This document shows positions 9,057-17,640 of a DNA stretch of 64,000 bases, piece after piece. The stretch is from positions 149,005 through 213,004 of the forward strand of contig NZ_LXEP01000008.1 of the NCBI RefSeq assembly GCF_001654835.1. The letters run 5' to 3'. Origin of the DNA: Buttiauxella gaviniae ATCC 51604. Lineage in GTDB: Bacteria > Pseudomonadota > Gammaproteobacteria > Enterobacterales > Enterobacteriaceae. The position numbers were made by a program, and so were the translations under genes. The first letter of the stretch is position 1, and each line of letters opens with the position of its first letter. A model generated the notes under the pieces. The model saw only the letters and a list, made by a program, of their open reading frames with translations. It was not told the DNA's origin and did not search any database.

Positions 9057-9443
9057 TTATTTAGCTTCACGCTTGCTTTTGTAATCCGCGATAGCCGCTT
9101 TGATAGCGTCTTCTGCAAGGATTGAGCAGTGAATCTTCACCGGTGGCAGTTCGAGTTCTTCTGCGATGTCGGTGTTTTTGATTGCCTGCGCTTCATCCAG
9201 AGATTTACCTTTGACCCATTCGGTCACCAGCGAGCTGGAAGCGATGGCAGAGCCACAGCCATAGGTCTTAAAGCGTGCGTCTTCAATAATACCTTCATTG
9301 TTAACTTTGATCTGCAACTTCATCACGTCTCCGCAGGCTGGTGCACCCACCATGCCGGAACCGACGTTGTCATCGCTATTATCAAAAGAACCAACGTTGC
9401 GTGGGTTTTCGTAGTGATCGATTACTTTTTCGCTGTAAGCCAT
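9057..9443 (-). CDS. iscU: Fe-S cluster scaffold protein IscU
   Basis: The 128-residue scaffold on which IscS sulfur and iron form clusters. Cys37 (GAPACGD), Cys63 (YGCGSA) and Cys106 (KIHCS) are present, along with Asp39 and the HscA recognition motif LPPVK at 99-103. The start at 9443 (MAYSEKVIDHYENPRNVGS) is that of E. coli; an in-frame extension to 9572 overlaps iscS and is rejected. Confidence 0.98.
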   Translation of the reverse strand: MAYSEKVIDHYENPRNVGSFDNSDDNVGSGMVGAPACGDVMKLQIKVNNEGIIEDARFKTYGCGSAIASSSLVTEWVKGKSLDEAQAIKNTDIAEELELPPVKIHCSILAEDAIKAAIADYKSKREAK

Positions 9444-9486
9444 TTTTAATTTTCCTGAATCCGATATCGACGTTCGAAGCGAACGA

Positions 9487-10701
9487 TTAGTGATGAGCCC
9501 ATTCGATGGAGTTAATATCCACGCCCTGCTTAAACATGTCCCACAGTGGAGAAAGTTCGCGCAGACGGCCAATGGACTTACGTACCAGTTCGATGGTGTA
9601 GTCGATCTCTTCTTCAGTTGTAAAACGACCCAAAGAGAAACGGATAGAGCTGTGAGCCAGTTCGTCGGTCATGCCCAGTGCGCGCAGCACGTAGGATGGC
9701 TCGAGGCTTGCTGATGTACAGGCAGAACCAGAAGAAACCGCGAGGTCTTTGAGCGCCATAATCAGTGACTCACCTTCAACGTAGTTAAAGCTCACGTTGA
9801 GGATAGTTGGCACGCCATTTTCCAGGTCGCCATTCAGATAGACTTCTTCCATATCTTTCACGCCGTTCCACAAACGGTTACGCAGCGTGCGCAGACGGGA
9901 CATCTCTGTCTCCATCTCTTCTTTCGCGATACGGTAAGCTTCGCCCATGCCAGCAATCTGGTGAACAGGCAGAGTACCAGAACGCATACCGCGTTCGTGA
10001 CCGCCACCGTGTACCTGAGCTTCGATACGAATACGTGGTTTACGGCGAACATACAGCGCGCCGATGCCTTTAGGGCCATAAATTTTGTGACCAGAGAACG
10101 ACATCAGGTCAACTTTCAGGGTGCTCAAGTCGATAGGCAGTTTGCCCACGCTCTGAGTCGCATCAACGTGATAGATAATGCCACGTGCACGGCACATTTC
10201 GCCGATTGCCGCGATATCTTGCACCACGCCGATTTCGTTGTTCACGTGCATGATAGAAACCAGAATGGTGTCGTCACGCATCGCTGCTTCCAGCACGCTC
10301 AGGTCAACGATACCGTTGCTCTGTGGTGCCAGATAAGTCACTTCAAAACCTTCACGCTCAAGCTGGCGACAGGTGTCCAGCACAGCTTTGTGTTCGGTTT
10401 TAACGGTGATGATGTGCTTGCCTTTCTTCTGATAGAAGTTAGCGGCACCTTTGATAGCGAGGTTATCAGATTCAGTTGCACCGGAGGTAAAGACGATTTC
10501 ACGCGGGTCTGCACCAACCAGTTCAGCGATTTGGTTACGGGCGATATCAACAGCTTCTTCCGCCTGCCAACCGAAACGGTGAGAACGAGAAGCCGGGTTA
10601 CCGAAGGTTCCGTCCATAGTCAAAAACTGCATCATTTTCTGCGCAACACGCGGGTCAACCGGCGTAGTCGCAGAGTAATCGAGATAAATCGGTAATTTCA
10701 T
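9487..10701 (-). CDS. iscS: cysteine desulfurase IscS
   Basis: A PLP enzyme that takes sulfur from cysteine for Fe-S clusters, thiolated tRNA and other cofactors. The 404 residues equal E. coli IscS, so Lys206 ([12 protein letters not shown]) holds PLP and Cys328 ([17 protein letters not shown]) on the flexible loop carries the persulfide. The start at 10701 ([17 protein letters not shown]) is preceded by GGAG in the E. coli arrangement. The gap to iscR is enlarged by an ERIC insertion. Confidence 0.98.
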   Translation of the reverse strand: MKLPIYLDYSATTPVDPRVAQKMMQFLTMDGTFGNPASRSHRFGWQAEEAVDIARNQIAELVGADPREIVFTSGATESDNLAIKGAANFYQKKGKHIITVKTEHKAVLDTCRQLEREGFEVTYLAPQSNGIVDLSVLEAAMRDDTILVSIMHVNNEIGVVQDIAAIGEMCRARGIIYHVDATQSVGKLPIDLSTLKVDLMSFSGHKIYGPKGIGALYVRRKPRIRIEAQVHGGGHERGMRSGTLPVHQIAGMGEAYRIAKEEMETEMSRLRTLRNRLWNGVKDMEEVYLNGDLENGVPTILNVSFNYVEGESLIMALKDLAVSSGSACTSASLEPSYVLRALGMTDELAHSSIRFSLGRFTTEEEIDYTIELVRKSIGRLRELSPLWDMFKQGVDINSIEWAHH

Positions 10702-10734
10702 TGCTCTTAAACTCCGTACATCACTCAATGCAAT

Positions 10735-10796
10735 GAATCAGGCAACTGGCTGAATGAACGACCTTTTTGACGGGATGTGACACCCCGGCCTGATTC
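10735..10796 (-). other. long-range stem-loop in the iscR-iscS intercistronic RNA
   Basis: GCCTGATTC (10788-10796) and GAATCAGGC (10735-10743) are perfect complements enclosing about 44 bases with smaller inner pairs. In E. coli a strong structure in this region protects the iscR part of the message when RyhB triggers decay of iscSUA; the present stem is a likely equivalent. The function is taken from that knowledge, the pairing from the sequence. Confidence 0.55.
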
Positions 10797-10810
10797 TGAA
10801 ATCTATTTTA

Positions 10811-10940
10811 TTTTTGCCCTAAATAGATCGTGTTGCAGCAAGGCGGCAAACTTGAGAGTCCCCAGGAGCTTACATCAAGTAAGTGACTGGGGTGAACAAG
10901 TGCGGCCAACACAATTGCAACCCGAAATATGACGGGTAAA
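10811..10940 (+). repeat. ERIC element between iscR and iscS
   Basis: A near full-length ERIC in consensus orientation on the plus strand. It begins TTTTTGCCCTAAATAG, has GCAGCAAGGCGGCAAAC, the core CCCCAGGAGCTTACAT with AAGTAAGTGACTGGGG, and ends CCCGAAATATGACGGGTA. Its last bases touch the iscR stop codon at 10941-10943. In the isc transcript it sits between iscR and the stem-loop ahead of iscS. Confidence 0.93.
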
Positions 10941-11429
10941 TTAGGCGCGCAGTTTGACGTCGATCGCGTCTTGAGAGCGCGTACTGCGAAGGTTTTCATT
11001 TTGCTGACGGCCAGAGACATCCAGCACTTCCTGGTTATTCACCAGTTCACCCAAGGTGATGTTATTCAGAAAACCAGTCAGACGGTCACTCAGATCGCGC
11101 CACAGTGCGTGAGTCAGGCATTTATCGCCGCCCTGACAACCGCCTTTGCCCGCGCAACGCGTGGCATCAACAGATTCATCTACAGCACTGATAACTTCGC
11201 CAACTGCGATGCTATTTGCTTCTTTACCCAGCAGATAACCACCGCCTGGACCACGTACGCTGGCAACCAGGCCATTTTTACGCAGACGGGAGAATAACTG
11301 CTCCAGGTAGGAGAGAGAGATTCCCTGACGTTCAGAAATATCAGCCAACGGTACCGGGCCTGATTCGGAGTTCAACGCAACGTCAAGCATTGCGGTCACG
11401 GCATAACGTCCTTTCGATGTCAGTCTCAT
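10941..11429 (-). CDS. iscR: Rrf2-family regulator IscR
   Basis: A [2Fe-2S] protein that represses the isc operon when clusters are plentiful and, as apo-protein, activates suf. The 162 residues carry an N-terminal winged helix ([18 protein letters not shown]) and the ligands Cys92, Cys98, Cys104 and His107 ([20 protein letters not shown]). First gene of the operon, behind two IscR sites. Confidence 0.98.
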   Translation of the reverse strand: MRLTSKGRYAVTAMLDVALNSESGPVPLADISERQGISLSYLEQLFSRLRKNGLVASVRGPGGGYLLGKEANSIAVGEVISAVDESVDATRCAGKGGCQGGDKCLTHALWRDLSDRLTGFLNNITLGELVNNQEVLDVSGRQQNENLRSTRSQDAIDVKLRA

Positions 11430-11502
11430 GTCTTACTTAACCTCAAATCGCCCCTCGAACCGGGGGTTTTTTATAAATGTGATTGTCACATAGCAGGTCG
11501 CA

Positions 11503-11560
11503 AGTCTGACATTCCCGAGTAAATTGGTCAACTATTTAACCTAGTAATTTACTCAAGTAT
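11503..11560 (-). promoter_or_regulatory. isc operon promoter with two type 1 IscR sites
   Basis: On the minus strand TTGACC (11526-11531) and CAGACT (11503-11508) are 17 bases apart. Two 25-bp IscR type 1 sites lie side by side: 11511-11535, starting ATAGTTGACC and ending CTCGGGAAT, and 11536-11560, starting ATACTTGAGT and ending CTAGGTTAA. I count about 22/25 and 20/25 matches to the published consensus as I remember it. The upstream site ends on the first base of the trmJ stop codon. IscR bound here would cover the -35 region and repress. Confidence 0.82.
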
Positions 11561-12300
11561 TATTTGCCGGATTTTTTCTCGTTATCAATAGAAGAAAGCA
11601 TGCCGCGCAGAATGTTAAGTTCTTGAGTTTCCGGGCGTGCACGGTTATACAAGCGGCGTAATTTGCTCATAATCTGGCCCGGATGACTGGTGCGAATAAA
11701 GCCGGTTTTCAGCAATACTTGCTCCAGGTGAACGTAAAAACGCTCGAGATCGTCAGCCGATGGATACTGAGTCTGGTCCTCAACAACGACCGCTTCTTTG
11801 CCTTCTTCTTGCGTAGCAAGCCAGGCGATGCGTACTTCATAAGCGAGGATTTGCACGGCCATAGCCAGGTTCAGCGAGCTGTATTCTGGATTTGCCTGAA
11901 TCGCAACGTGGTAATGGCATTTCTGCAATTCGTCATTGGTCAAACCAACACGTTCACGGCCAAACACAATCGCCACTGGCGCATCTTGCGCTTCAGAAAT
12001 GGTCTTTAGACCACATTCGCGTGGGTCGAGCATAGGCCATGGCAGCGTGCGTGAACGAGCGCTCGTTCCTACCACCAGACTACAACCCGCCAGTGCTTCA
12101 TCCAGCGTATCGACAATTTTCGCTTCACCAATAACATCACTGGCACCAGCAGCGAGCGCGATTGCCTGAGAGTCAGGTTTCACCAGTGGATTAACCAACC
12201 ACAGATTTGTCAGCCCCATGGTTTTCATTGCACGGGCTACGGAGCCCATGTTGCCGGTGTGGGAGGTTTCAACCAGCACTATACGTACGTTTTGCAGCAT
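11560..12300 (-). CDS. trmJ: tRNA (cytidine/uridine-32-2'-O)-methyltransferase TrmJ
   Basis: A SPOUT-class enzyme that 2'-O-methylates position 32 of several tRNAs using S-adenosylmethionine. The 246 residues match E. coli TrmJ. The N-terminal knot domain (1-160) has [35 protein letters not shown] and the [14 protein letters not shown] segment; the C-terminal tail (about 170-246) is the dimer/tRNA-binding extension. It is divergent from suhB, and its stop abuts the isc control region with no terminator, so trmJ transcripts may run into iscR. Confidence 0.96.
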   Translation of the reverse strand: MLQNVRIVLVETSHTGNMGSVARAMKTMGLTNLWLVNPLVKPDSQAIALAAGASDVIGEAKIVDTLDEALAGCSLVVGTSARSRTLPWPMLDPRECGLKTISEAQDAPVAIVFGRERVGLTNDELQKCHYHVAIQANPEYSSLNLAMAVQILAYEVRIAWLATQEEGKEAVVVEDQTQYPSADDLERFYVHLEQVLLKTGFIRTSHPGQIMSKLRRLYNRARPETQELNILRGMLSSIDNEKKSGK

Positions 12301-12349
12301 CGTTGACTCATAGCCTGAAAAGATTATCGCGATATCCTATCATAACCCT

Positions 12350-12378
12350 GGGACATATTCCGAACGCTCTGCTATACT
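12350..12378 (+). promoter_or_regulatory. suhB promoter
   Basis: GGGACA (12350-12355) and TATACT (12373-12378) with a 17-base spacer lie about 40 bases before the suhB start in the divergent region with trmJ. The -10 is 5/6 and the -35 is 4/6 to consensus. Confidence 0.6.
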
Positions 12379-12419
12379 CCGCCGCGTTTTCCCGTTCTTT
12401 AACATCCAGAGAGAGACCG

Positions 12420-13223
12420 ATGCATCCGATGCTCACCATCGCCGTGCGCGCTGCGCGCAAGGCGGGCAATTTAATTGTCAAGAACTACGAAACCCCTGAC
12501 GCTGTAGAAGCGAGCCAAAAAGGGAGCAACGATTTTGTGACTAACGTAGATAGAGACGCCGAGCGTCTGATTATCGAAATTATCCGCAAATCCTACCCGC
12601 AACACACCATTATCGCTGAAGAATCAGGCGAACTGGCGGGTACCGAGCAGGATGTGCAATGGGTTATCGATCCTCTGGATGGCACTTCAAACTTCATCAA
12701 ACGTTTGCCACACTTCTCTGTATCTATCGCTGTCCGTGTTAAGGGCCGCACCGAAGTTGCTGTTGTTTATGACCCAATGCGTAATGAGCTGTTCACAGCC
12801 GTTCGTGGTCAAGGCGCACAGCTGAACGGTTACCGTCTGCGCGGCAGCAATGCACGCGACCTCGATGGCACCATTCTGGCAACTGGCTTCCCGTTCAAAC
12901 TGAAGCAACACGCTACTCCTTATATGAACATCGTGACCAAACTGTTCACTCAGTGTGCTGACTTCCGTCGCACCGGTTCTGCTGCGCTGGATCTGGCATA
13001 CGTTGCGGCTGGCCGTGTTGATGGTTTCTTCGAGATTGGCCTGAAACCTTGGGATTTCGCAGCAGGTGAATTGATTGCTCGCGAATCTGGTAGCCTGGTA
13101 TGTGATTTCACCGGCGGCCACAACTACCTGACCAGCGGTAACATCGTTGCAGGTAACCCACGTGTTGTTAAAGCGATGCTGGCAGCAATGCGTGATGAAC
13201 TGAGCGAAGCGCTGAAGCGTTAA
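12420..13223 (+). CDS. suhB: inositol-1-monophosphatase / Nus factor SuhB
   Basis: A Mg2+-dependent phosphatase that also joins the rRNA antitermination complex and supports ribosome assembly. The 267 residues equal E. coli SuhB. Metal-binding motifs are AEESGE near residue 67, WVIDPLDGTSNF near 81-92 and KPWDFAAGELIARESG near 209-224. The ATG at 12420 follows GAGAGA; a longer frame from 12207 crosses trmJ and the promoter and is rejected. Confidence 0.97.
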   Translation: MHPMLTIAVRAARKAGNLIVKNYETPDAVEASQKGSNDFVTNVDRDAERLIIEIIRKSYPQHTIIAEESGELAGTEQDVQWVIDPLDGTSNFIKRLPHFSVSIAVRVKGRTEVAVVYDPMRNELFTAVRGQGAQLNGYRLRGSNARDLDGTILATGFPFKLKQHATPYMNIVTKLFTQCADFRRTGSAALDLAYVAAGRVDGFFEIGLKPWDFAAGELIARESGSLVCDFTGGHNYLTSGNIVAGNPRVVKAMLAAMRDELSEALKR

Positions 13224-13231
13224 TCTCAGAA

Positions 13232-13256
13232 AATGCCTTCCCGTCGGGAAGGCATT
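13232..13256. terminator. bidirectional terminator between suhB and the ZevB-like gene
   Basis: AATGCCTTCCC and GGGAAGGCATT form an 11-bp stem with a three-base loop. T-rich tracts flank it, better on the minus side (TTTTCT). It separates the convergent suhB and nickel/cobalt-type transporter genes. Confidence 0.8.
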
Positions 13257-13259
13257 CAA

Positions 13260-14243
13260 TTAAAACGGTCGAATCCCACGCATTACCGGTTGAGCACTCA
13301 GCCACATCACCACTGCTGCTAATACTAAAATTCCACCACCTGCAAATGCCAGTGTCGCCCAGGCGACTTGCCGCCATAAAACCGGTGCTTTATTACCGCT
13401 AATGCGTACCGCAAGCTGACGGAATCCGTGGACCAAAAAGGCCAGGCCAGAAATGGTAATAGATGTGCCTGCAGCCATCGCAAGCGTCGACAACACTCCC
13501 CAGCTATACACGCCAATCACTTTGCTAAACAGCAGCACCATAATTGCCCCAGAGCATGGGCGCATGCCCATGGATAAAACAATCATCATTCGGGCACGCC
13601 AGTCTTCTCCTGCTGCAAGCTGTTGCTGCGTGGGTAAATGCTGATGGCCACAGCCACATTTTTCATCATGTACATGATGAGGCGTGAATGAAGTGAAACG
13701 CTTCGGTTTTCGCAGCACACGTTGCAATTTACGTAGGGCCCGACCGCACAACATCACACCTAAAACACCCACCAGTAAATAGCTTCCCTTCTCGAGCCAA
13801 AAACTGCTCATATGCAATTGGCGCGAAGGCAGAGCCAGAATCCCCAGCACTATCGTTACCAACCCAATCGCCACTAATCCTTGCAATAAAGATGCTGCAA
13901 ACGTCAATTTAAGGCTGCTTTTCAAGCGCGAAGGATGTGTCGCAAGCCATGTCGTAATAACTATTTTCCCATGACCTGGCCCCAATGCGTGAAGCACACC
14001 GTAAACAAAACTAAATGACAGCAATGACCAACCCGCCCGCTCCGGGTTCTCGGCAACCTCACGCAGGAGTGTGCTCATTTGCTGGTTAATCGATTTCTGC
14101 CACATCGCACTGTCGATGAGGAGTTGTGGCCAGTAATGCCAGAGGCTGTAAAGTGCTCCAGCACAAACCAGCAGGAAAAATGCCAGCGGCCACAGCTGAA
14201 GCCAGTGGCGTGAATGGGGTTTAGCTGAAGGCATTACTGACAT
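13260..14243 (-). CDS. NicO-family metal transporter, ZevB-like
   Basis: A 327-residue inner-membrane protein with about seven hydrophobic segments. It has the NicO/RcnA signature HALGPGHGK (85-93), a second motif GMRPCSGA (226-233) and a His/Cys-rich cytoplasmic or periplasmic loop HHVHDEKCGCGHQH (189-202). Its partner upstream is a DUF1007 periplasmic protein; this pairing is that of Haemophilus ZevA/ZevB, reported for zinc uptake, whereas lone NicO proteins such as RcnA export nickel and cobalt. Metal and direction are therefore inferred. Two starts are possible: 14243 (after AGGTGA) and 14234 (TAATG with the upstream stop). E. coli K-12 lacks this pair here. Confidence 0.85.
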   Translation of the reverse strand: MSVMPSAKPHSRHWLQLWPLAFFLLVCAGALYSLWHYWPQLLIDSAMWQKSINQQMSTLLREVAENPERAGWSLLSFSFVYGVLHALGPGHGKIVITTWLATHPSRLKSSLKLTFAASLLQGLVAIGLVTIVLGILALPSRQLHMSSFWLEKGSYLLVGVLGVMLCGRALRKLQRVLRKPKRFTSFTPHHVHDEKCGCGHQHLPTQQQLAAGEDWRARMMIVLSMGMRPCSGAIMVLLFSKVIGVYSWGVLSTLAMAAGTSITISGLAFLVHGFRQLAVRISGNKAPVLWRQVAWATLAFAGGGILVLAAVVMWLSAQPVMRGIRPF

Positions 14244-14881
14244 TGCAATATCACCTGTTGAGCAAACTGTTTACCCAGTTCCATATCTTCGGGAGGCGCA
14301 TCGGCTTTATCCAGCGATTGTGCGAAGGCCAGCGTATCTTCGTTCGGCTGCGGGGTTTTCACTGAGATTTTGCAAAGTGAGGCTAATGTTTTCGGCAATT
14401 TGGCATCACTGGAGTTGTCGTAACTCATATCGACAAAATAGGTCGGGTCGAATGTCGCAAACTGATACGTCTGCCCCTTCAATGGCTGCGGGTGAGCAAG
14501 CGGTAAAACAAAGGTCAACACGGCCTGATGCCCTACTCGCGCAAGGCCATACTCTGGTGGCAGGTTATTAAAGGTCACTTTTTTACCGTTATGCCAGAAT
14601 TCGGTGAAGTAGTGCTGGCCTAAAACATTGGCCATCACTTCGGCGGCAAGCTTCTTCCACACCGGTGAGTCAGGTTTGGCATTACCTGCGTCATACAGTA
14701 GATCTGCTGAAGTGATTTCATCCATCGTCCACTGCATTTTAAGGCCAGTAAGCTGGTCATTTTCGGTCATCACCGTGGTCACGAGAGTGATAAAACTGTG
14801 CGGATGAGCCGAAGCCACTGGGCTAAAAAGTGCAGAAATTAAGGTAAAAAACGCAATTCTGTTACACATTTTCCTGCTCAT
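14234..14881 (-). CDS. DUF1007 periplasmic protein, ZevA-like
   Basis: A 215-residue protein with a Sec signal peptide (positive MSRKMCNR, hydrophobic core, cleavage near VASA-HPHSF, about residue 25). The mature protein begins with HPHSF, the His-rich start typical of DUF1007 proteins that escort metals. It overlaps the NicO transporter gene by 10 bases, so the two are one operon. ZevA of Haemophilus influenzae is the best-studied relative that I recall. It presumably binds the metal in the periplasm and hands it to the transporter. Confidence 0.83.
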   Translation of the reverse strand: MSRKMCNRIAFFTLISALFSPVASAHPHSFITLVTTVMTENDQLTGLKMQWTMDEITSADLLYDAGNAKPDSPVWKKLAAEVMANVLGQHYFTEFWHNGKKVTFNNLPPEYGLARVGHQAVLTFVLPLAHPQPLKGQTYQFATFDPTYFVDMSYDNSSDAKLPKTLASLCKISVKTPQPNEDTLAFAQSLDKADAPPEDMELGKQFAQQVILQCQ

Positions 14882-14893
14882 TATTCTCTCGAG

Positions 14894-14921
14894 ATTATAA
14901 TTCTGTGAGCCAGTCAGAATT
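14894..14921 (-). promoter_or_regulatory. promoter and candidate operator of the ZevAB-like operon
   Basis: On the minus strand a perfect TATAAT (14894-14899) lies 12 bases before the ATG. Immediately upstream, at 14899-14921, is a palindrome with 7-base arms AATTCTG and CAGAATT and a 9-base spacer, covering the expected -35 area. The geometry suits a repressor. It does not look like the Zur box I know, so the regulator is unknown. Confidence 0.45.
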
Positions 14922-15000
14922 CCGTAATTAAAAAGCTCAAATGTGACTCTCTACGACAAAAGGTTTAGCTACTCTTAGCATTAATTACTTTGACTCGGTT

Positions 15001-16287
15001 ATGCGGATGATGACACTGCTCTCCCTACCACCATCTGTACTCTCCAGTCCGCAGCGCCGCTGCCACCTGCTTTTGTTGCTTTACTTACCGGGCCAAACCG
15101 TCACTCCAGAGATCCTCGCAAGGCTCAACGGGGTCGATGACATCAAAGCCCTGCAAGATATAGCCGACACCGGCGATGAAATCCAGCGCTATCACCGGCT
15201 GAGGCTTATCACACAACAGGACGGCAGCTATCGGATTGAGGGTACGCCTCTGGACTGCCGCCTGTGCTTGTTGCACTGGCTACGCCGCGCATTGCGATTA
15301 TGCCCGCACTTTGTGCAGCAGCATTTTACGCCGGCACTCAAAACCCAGCTTAAACAACAAGGGGTTCTGACGGCATTGTATGACGAGAAAAACCTCCAGG
15401 CGTTGATAGGCCTCTGCGAACGGCGCTTACAGCGGCAGTTTGACAGCCGCGATGTGCAATTTTTAACGCTGTTTTTGCAGTACTGTTTGCACCAGCACCA
15501 TGCTGGGATCACGCCAGAATTCACTGAGCAGCAACGCGCGTGGACACAGATTCGCCCGGAGTTTGTGGCAGCACTTGAGATTGCCCGCCATTGGAAGCGC
15601 CGCGTGCTGCAATCAGCCAACGAAAACGAGCAGTTATTCCTGGCGCTTTTATTCCAGTTACTCCGCACTCCCGACCCGATTCGTGACAATCATGAGCAAG
15701 ATTTACGCTTACGCTCGGCCATTTTCGGAATGATTGCGCGCTTTCGCGAGCTGGCGGGTATGTCCTTTAGCGATGAACAAGGCCTGAGCGACCAACTCTA
15801 CATTCATCTTGCTCAGGCATTGGATCGTTGCCAGTTCGGTATTGGGATTGATAACAGCCTACCGGAAGAAATAACCCGCCTTTATCCACGCTTGATGCGC
15901 ACCACACGTGAAGCGTTCAATGATTTTGAAAACCATTTTGAAATGCGTTTTTCAGATGAAGAAGTTGGACTAGTGGCGGTGATATTCGGAGCGTGGTTAA
16001 TGCAGGAAAATGACCTGCATGAAAAGCAGGTTTTGCTGCTTACTGGCAACAACATTGAACTTGAACAGAGTATTGAACAACAGTTGCGCGAGCTCACGTT
16101 ACTGCCGCTAAATATTAAACACCTGACGATTCACAGTTACCAAAAAGAGGGGGCACCGAAAGAAGTGGTGTTGGTGATTACACCCTATTCCACCACCTTA
16201 CCACTTTACTCACCGCCACTGATTCACGTAACGCTGCCGCTGGGTGAACACCAGCAGCAGCAGATCCGTAAGATTATTGAGTGTTAA
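15001..16287 (+). CDS. csiE: stationary-phase inducible protein CsiE
   Basis: A 428-residue protein collinear with E. coli CsiE (426). It resembles BglG-type regulators: an N-terminal HTH-like part, then PRD-type helical domain(s), recognised by FLTLFLQYCLHQHHAGITPEF and DQLYIHLAQALDRCQFGIGIDN. The role is unknown; E. coli expression needs RpoS and cAMP-CRP. Start codons at 15001 and 15007 are both possible. The 3' end overlaps the convergent hcaT by 14 bases. Confidence 0.92.
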   Translation: MRMMTLLSLPPSVLSSPQRRCHLLLLLYLPGQTVTPEILARLNGVDDIKALQDIADTGDEIQRYHRLRLITQQDGSYRIEGTPLDCRLCLLHWLRRALRLCPHFVQQHFTPALKTQLKQQGVLTALYDEKNLQALIGLCERRLQRQFDSRDVQFLTLFLQYCLHQHHAGITPEFTEQQRAWTQIRPEFVAALEIARHWKRRVLQSANENEQLFLALLFQLLRTPDPIRDNHEQDLRLRSAIFGMIARFRELAGMSFSDEQGLSDQLYIHLAQALDRCQFGIGIDNSLPEEITRLYPRLMRTTREAFNDFENHFEMRFSDEEVGLVAVIFGAWLMQENDLHEKQVLLLTGNNIELEQSIEQQLRELTLLPLNIKHLTIHSYQKEGAPKEVVLVITPYSTTLPLYSPPLIHVTLPLGEHQQQQIRKIIEC

Positions 16288-17425
16288 CGCAATATGAGAC
16301 TGGGCGTGGCCGAATGAACAATGCTGGAACGGCCACCAACGCCATAATCCAGAACACCCCACCCTGCACATGCTGGTAAAGGTAGCCAGAGAACATCGTC
16401 ATAATGGCGATACCACCGCCCATCGCCACCGCGGAATAGACGGCTTGTAAACGGATAACTTCATTGCCCTCGCGAGCCGAGATATAACGCATCGCCGCGA
16501 GGTGGCACACAGTGAAGCTGCCGCAGTGAAGGATTTGTGCAGCAATCAGCCACGGTAAATCGGTGGTGTACGCCATCAGGCTCCAGCGCAAAATCCCCGT
16601 CACACCAGAAAGCAGCAGCAAATCGCGCGCGCTCCAGTTGCGGAACAGCTTGTTGCTCAGGGCAAAAATCACAATTTCCGCTACAACACCCAGCGACCAC
16701 AGATACCCGACAACCGACGCGGAATAACCCGCTCCTTGCCAGTAAATCGCACTGAATCCGTAGTAAGCCGCGTGTGCGCCTTGAAGTAATGTCACGCAGG
16801 CCAGGAATCGCCATGAACCGAGCACCAGTTTTTTCCAGGCAGGCCAACCCGCACCTTCTTTATGGCGTGTTTCACCTTGCGGCATCACGGATGGGCGCAG
16901 CATCATGCCGATTAGCATCGACGCGACACCAATACTCAGCAGCACCAGAATCGCCTGGTAGCTATACATGCTCACCAGCTTGCCCGTCATGGCGGAACCG
17001 ATCACAAACGCCAGCGATCCCCACAGGCGCACACGACCATAATCCATGGTGATTTGCTTCTGCCAGGTGCCAGCCAGCGCATCGGTCAGCGGCACCAGGG
17101 GTGAGAAGAACAGGTTAAAACCGACCATCACAATCAATAGCCAGGTGGCGGTTTGCCCGAACCAAAAAGCGACGGCAAAAAGTAATGTGAGTAAGGCGAG
17201 GATTCTGAGGGCCAAGACAAGTCGGGAGGGGTCGGTAACTCGGGGTGCCAGCAGCAAGCTGCCGAGGAAACGGGCGATTAATCCTGCCCCTAACAACAGC
17301 CCGATGGTTTCAGGCGGTAGTCCTACTCCAGCGAGCCAGACGCTCCAGAAAGGTAAGAAAATCCCGTAGCTAAAGAAGTAGGTAAAATAACTGAGCGCCA
17401 GCCAGCGCGTTGAATGCAAAACCAT
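16274..17425 (-). CDS. hcaT: MFS transporter HcaT (3-phenylpropionate permease family)
   Basis: A 383-residue major facilitator with about twelve hydrophobic segments, close to E. coli HcaT (379): it starts MVLHSTRWLALSYFTYFFSYGIFLPFWSVW. The start at 17425 follows GGGAGG by five bases; the longer frame to 17482 is rejected. In E. coli it adjoins the hcaREFCBD phenylpropionate dioxygenase genes. None of these are here, so its substrate in this organism is open. The C-terminal end overlaps csiE on the other strand. Confidence 0.92.
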   Translation of the reverse strand: MVLHSTRWLALSYFTYFFSYGIFLPFWSVWLAGVGLPPETIGLLLGAGLIARFLGSLLLAPRVTDPSRLVLALRILALLTLLFAVAFWFGQTATWLLIVMVGFNLFFSPLVPLTDALAGTWQKQITMDYGRVRLWGSLAFVIGSAMTGKLVSMYSYQAILVLLSIGVASMLIGMMLRPSVMPQGETRHKEGAGWPAWKKLVLGSWRFLACVTLLQGAHAAYYGFSAIYWQGAGYSASVVGYLWSLGVVAEIVIFALSNKLFRNWSARDLLLLSGVTGILRWSLMAYTTDLPWLIAAQILHCGSFTVCHLAAMRYISAREGNEVIRLQAVYSAVAMGGGIAIMTMFSGYLYQHVQGGVFWIMALVAVPALFIRPRPVSYCVNTQ

Positions 17426-17640
17426 GATCCCTCCCGTTTTGGAGGCGTTAGTGTGTCCGAGCGTAGGCTGGCTTGCAAGCAATCATTAACAGACTAATAA
17501 CACGCTGAAATTGTAGGGTTATGGTGATTGGATTGTCGGATGACGCTGCGCTGGTGGAGGAAAAAATTGACCTTCCAGGTGGTTAGCCACAAAGAGGGCT
17601 CGATTAAGCGTTTATACCAAATCATAGTTAGGCTCAATTA

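Noticed and set aside
9961..10695. 244-codon open frame antisense to iscS, and similar long antisense frames in purL, lepA and iscU
   Set aside because: They mirror the codon bias of conserved genes on the other strand and have no family resemblance or RBS.
11449..11474. Hairpin CCCC/GGGG followed by T6 near the iscR start, read as a plus-strand terminator
   Set aside because: No gene precedes it on the plus strand; it is more likely part of the iscR 5' leader, and the stem is short.
12207..12419. Upstream extension of suhB
   Set aside because: It lies antisense to trmJ and across the suhB promoter; the 267-residue form equals the family length.
14941..14956. CRP site ahead of csiE
   Set aside because: Only the left half ATGTGA fits; the right half after six bases has almost no match to TCACA.
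17516..17570. REP-like GTCGGATGACGCTGCGC stretch upstream of the effector operon
   Set aside because: Only one arm is present; I cannot draw a matching inverted repeat.
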